Made by a program: the position numbers and the translations under genes. From the NCBI GenBank assembly GCA_937900325.1, contig CALCEX010000163.1:1-8314 (forward strand): a DNA stretch of 8,314 nucleotides. Direction: 5' to 3'. Shown piece by piece: positions 6,457 through 8,314 of the stretch. The notes beneath the pieces are model-generated. The model searched no databases. It worked only from the letters and a program-made list of their open reading frames with translations, and was not told where the DNA came from. Position 1 is the first letter of the stretch; each line of letters begins with the position of its first letter. The stretch comes from an uncultured Clostridia bacterium (GTDB lineage Bacteria > Bacillota > Clostridia > Christensenellales > CAG-138).

Positions 6457-6486
6457 ACTATACACTCCCTTATGGTTCTTTGTCAA
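6457..6486 (-). promoter_or_regulatory. carD promoter (sigma-A type)
   Basis: On the minus strand a perfect TTGACA (6481-6486) is followed after 18 bases by TATAGT (6457-6462), with a predicted start near 6450. It lies in the 141-bp gap between tldE and carD and would drive carD-yacL, and perhaps rpoBC by read-through. I see no convincing terminator for tldE in the same gap. Confidence 0.7.
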
Positions 6487-6517
6487 ACAAAATGCCCTGT
6501 TTTCCTGTTTTTTCCGG

Positions 6518-7912
6518 TTATTGCGCTCTTTCGTCCCGGCCCGATATCACGGCGCCGCGTACCGTTACCGAGGGGCTGCCGACGCAGCTTCCCCCGGGCA
6601 TTGAGAAGCGCAGATCTCCGCCCACCCGCGCTATGGATCCGAGCAGCTCCGTAAAATCCCCGCTCAGCGTTATCTCGTTTACGGCGCGGACGTCCCTGCC
6701 GCCCTTTATCAGCCTTCCCCTGCACAGCACCGAGAACTTGCCGCTCACCGGGTTCACCCCGGCGTGGAGGCCGGAAAAATCCGTGATGAGCAGGCCGTCT
6801 CCCAGCTCGCCTATGAGCTGGGCCAGCGTGCCTTCCTTTGGAGCTATGTAAAAGTTGGTTATCTTCACGCCCACCGGCGAGCCCGCGCTGCTCCTGCCGC
6901 CGTTTGAGGTGGAGCTTACCCCCGCCTTCTTCGCGGTCTTGAGGTTATGCAGCAGCGTCATGAGCCTTCCGTCCTTTATCACCGCCTTGGCTATTGAGGG
7001 AGTCCCCTCGTCGTCGAAGGGGCTTGGGTTGATCGGGTACAGCGGGTCGTCTATCAGCGTGACGCTCTCCGCCGCTATCCTCTCTCCCTCCCTGCCGTTC
7101 AGGGGCGAAAGGCCCTTCTGGGTGGCGTCGGCGGAAAACATTCCCGCAAAGGCGCCCAATATGCTCGCCATTGCGTCGTTTCGGAGTATTATATCGTACC
7201 TGCCGGGCGCAACGGGCGCGGGGTCCATGGCGGCTATGGCCTCATCGACGGCCTCCCGGGCGCAGCCCGCTATATCCAGCGCCTTTCCGTCAGCGCGGAA
7301 TGCAAAGCCATCCCGCATCTGGCCATTTTCCTCCAGCACCGGCTCCACATAGCAGCAGGATACCCTGTCGCTCCTTTCGGCCCTGAGGCCCAGTGTGTTG
7401 TATATGCAGAACCTGCCGCCCGCGGTGACCACCTTGCAGCAGGCCACCCGCTTCACCCGGCCGTCGCACCGCTTGGTCTCCCTTTCCAGCGCCCGGCATA
7501 GCTCTATCTTTTCGGATTCGTCCATATCCTTCAGCGCGTCGTCCTTTTTCGGTATTTCGGGATATTCCGCAGGCTCCGCCATGGGGTGTATATCCTCGCT
7601 CCTTACCGTTTCCGCGTTGTCTATGGCCTCCTCCACAAAGCCTTCGGGGTCATCCATGGCTTCGGTATAAGCGTAGCCGTTCTTCCCGTCCTTCTGCACC
7701 CTTATTCCCAGGCCGAAGGATGAGCTTACGGTGTAGTCGTCCACCTCGCCCTCCAGCACGCCCACCGAGAACTCGTCCGCCTCGTTTATGCATACCTCCG
7801 CGCCGCCGCAGCCCTTTTCCATGGCGATGGTCATTAGCCTGTGGGCGTATTCCTTCATTCTCTCGTCCGCCTTTATTTCTGCCCTCTGTTCCCTGTCAAG
7901 CCCGCTATGCAT
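6518..7912 (-). CDS. tldE: TldE/PmbA, partner subunit of the TldD/E metalloprotease
   Basis: The protein is 464 aa; family members are usually about 440-450. TldE pairs with TldD, which holds the catalytic zinc, to form a cytoplasmic protease that degrades unfolded peptides. In some bacteria it matures ribosomally made peptides such as microcin B17. Visible family features are the N-terminal AEVCINEADEFSVGVLEGEVDDY segment (about 40-62), the block RYDIILRNDAMASIL (237-251), NGGRSSAGSPVGVKITNFYI, the segment DFSGLHAGVNPVSGKFSVLCRG, and the C-terminal GGDLRFSMPGGSCVGSPSVTV. No HExxxH is present, as expected for the non-catalytic subunit. ATG 7912 is nine bases after AAAGGGAGG and shares one base with the tldD stop (TGATG), implying translational coupling. 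A GTG directly before it is equally possible. About 20 charged residues precede the usual family start. Confidence 0.9.
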   Translation of the reverse strand: MHSGLDREQRAEIKADERMKEYAHRLMTIAMEKGCGGAEVCINEADEFSVGVLEGEVDDYTVSSSFGLGIRVQKDGKNGYAYTEAMDDPEGFVEEAIDNAETVRSEDIHPMAEPAEYPEIPKKDDALKDMDESEKIELCRALERETKRCDGRVKRVACCKVVTAGGRFCIYNTLGLRAERSDRVSCCYVEPVLEENGQMRDGFAFRADGKALDIAGCAREAVDEAIAAMDPAPVAPGRYDIILRNDAMASILGAFAGMFSADATQKGLSPLNGREGERIAAESVTLIDDPLYPINPSPFDDEGTPSIAKAVIKDGRLMTLLHNLKTAKKAGVSSTSNGGRSSAGSPVGVKITNFYIAPKEGTLAQLIGELGDGLLITDFSGLHAGVNPVSGKFSVLCRGRLIKGGRDVRAVNEITLSGDFTELLGSIARVGGDLRFSMPGGSCVGSPSVTVRGAVISGRDERAQ

Positions 7913-8314
7913 CACAGCCTGCCTCCCTTTCCGCCGACGGTCATGCCGCTCACCCTTATCCTGGGCTGCCCTACGTTTGTAGGGACGCTGCCGGAGCGCG
8001 AGCCGCACATTCCGTGGCCAAACCACATATTCATGCCTATCCGGTCTATCTTCATCAGCACGTCCGCGCCGCGGCCTATAAGGGCCGCGCCCCGCACCGG
8101 GCAATGTATCCTGCCGTCCTTTACCCAGTATCCTTCCAGCACCGAGAAGTTGAATTCGCCTGTCAGCGGGTTCACCGAGCCTCCGCCCATCTTTGCCGCG
8201 AAAAGCCCTTCCCCCATGGTCCTTATCATCTCCTCCTCATCGTCGTAGCCGGGGGCGAAGAAGGTATTGGTCATTCTGGAGGTGGGGGCGTATTCATAGC
8301 TCTGCCGCCTGGCG
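7912..8314 (-). CDS. tldD: TldD, zinc metalloprotease subunit, C-terminal part (cut by right edge)
   Basis: These are the last 133 codons of the catalytic TldD subunit. The frame is open through the right edge at 8313-8314. The ATG at 8274 is internal, because the residues before it (RRQSYEYAPTSR) match the family and run on into MTNTFFAPGY. The C-terminal domain is recognisable by the segments MGGGSVNPLTGEFNFSV, CPVRGAALIGRG, and the end GMCGSRSGSVPTNVGQPRI followed by VSGMTVGG. The cysteine in GMCGS corresponds to the one reported, as I recall, as a zinc ligand in E. coli TldD together with the HExxxH histidines, which lie outside the window. It overlaps tldE by one base, the usual tldD-tldE arrangement. 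No frameshift or loss is seen. Confidence 0.93.
   Translation of the reverse strand, partial: ARRQSYEYAPTSRMTNTFFAPGYDDEEEMIRTMGEGLFAAKMGGGSVNPLTGEFNFSVLEGYWVKDGRIHCPVRGAALIGRGADVLMKIDRIGMNMWFGHGMCGSRSGSVPTNVGQPRIRVSGMTVGGKGGRL
7922..7930 (-). promoter_or_regulatory. tldE ribosome binding site, inside the end of tldD
   Basis: The minus strand reads AAAGGGAGG, within the last codons of tldD (KGGRL). It is nine bases before ATG 7912 and six before the adjoining GTG 7915, so the exact first codon is not settled. Confidence 0.7.

Noticed and set aside
7913..8104. Upstream extension of the tldE frame to 8104
   Set aside because: The extension is arginine-rich, overlaps conserved TldD C-terminal coding, and has no family match. 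The ATG at 7912 has a strong ribosome binding site and overlaps the tldD stop.
6518..8314. A peptide-maturation (RiPP) cluster around tldDE
   Set aside because: TldD/E can mature such peptides, but no precursor-like small gene, cyclase, radical SAM or transporter gene is visible in this window. The neighbours are housekeeping genes.
1..8314. Mobile elements, CRISPR arrays, tRNA or rRNA genes
   Set aside because: No direct-repeat arrays, transposase-like frames, terminal repeats or recognisable structural RNA were found. The genes are packed and typical of core chromosome.

Overview
This window looks like an ordinary chromosomal segment of a Bacillota (Firmicutes) bacterium, most likely a clostridial-type lineage. 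The reasons are the RpoB length (1235 aa, without the large insert of the E. coli protein), a clostridial-style RpoC N-terminus, a YacL-type membrane PIN-TRAM protein next to a CarD/CdnL regulator, strong AAGGGAGG-like ribosome binding sites, and frequent TTG/GTG starts. The coding sequence is fairly GC-rich, while the two regulatory intergenic gaps are AT-rich. I cannot place the organism more precisely from sequence alone.

All genes are on the minus strand, so transcription runs from the right edge to the left edge. In transcription order they are: the last 133 codons of tldD (cut by the right edge), tldE/pmbA (overlapping tldD by one base), a 141-bp gap with a sigma-A-type promoter and small palindromes, carD, yacL-like PIN-TRAM (47-bp gap), a 283-bp gap holding a terminator-like hairpin and the rpoB promoters, rpoB (complete), a 25-bp gap with a strong ribosome binding site, and the first 258 codons of rpoC (cut by the left edge). 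No tRNA, rRNA, CRISPR, IS element or phage feature was seen.

Functionally, tldDE encodes the two-subunit TldD/E metalloprotease. CarD is an RNA polymerase-binding factor that stabilises the open complex, and rpoB and rpoC encode the beta and beta-prime catalytic subunits. yacL encodes a membrane-anchored PIN-domain (nuclease-fold) protein. The notable layout is that rpoB is preceded by carD-yacL instead of the usual rplJ-rplL, and that it has its own promoter region: two interleaved consensus promoters with a 7-bp inverted repeat laid across both -10 elements. I did not find an obviously new multi-gene system. The most interesting signals are regulatory: that promoter/dyad, a plus-strand terminator with no plus-strand gene before it, and palindromes in and before carD.
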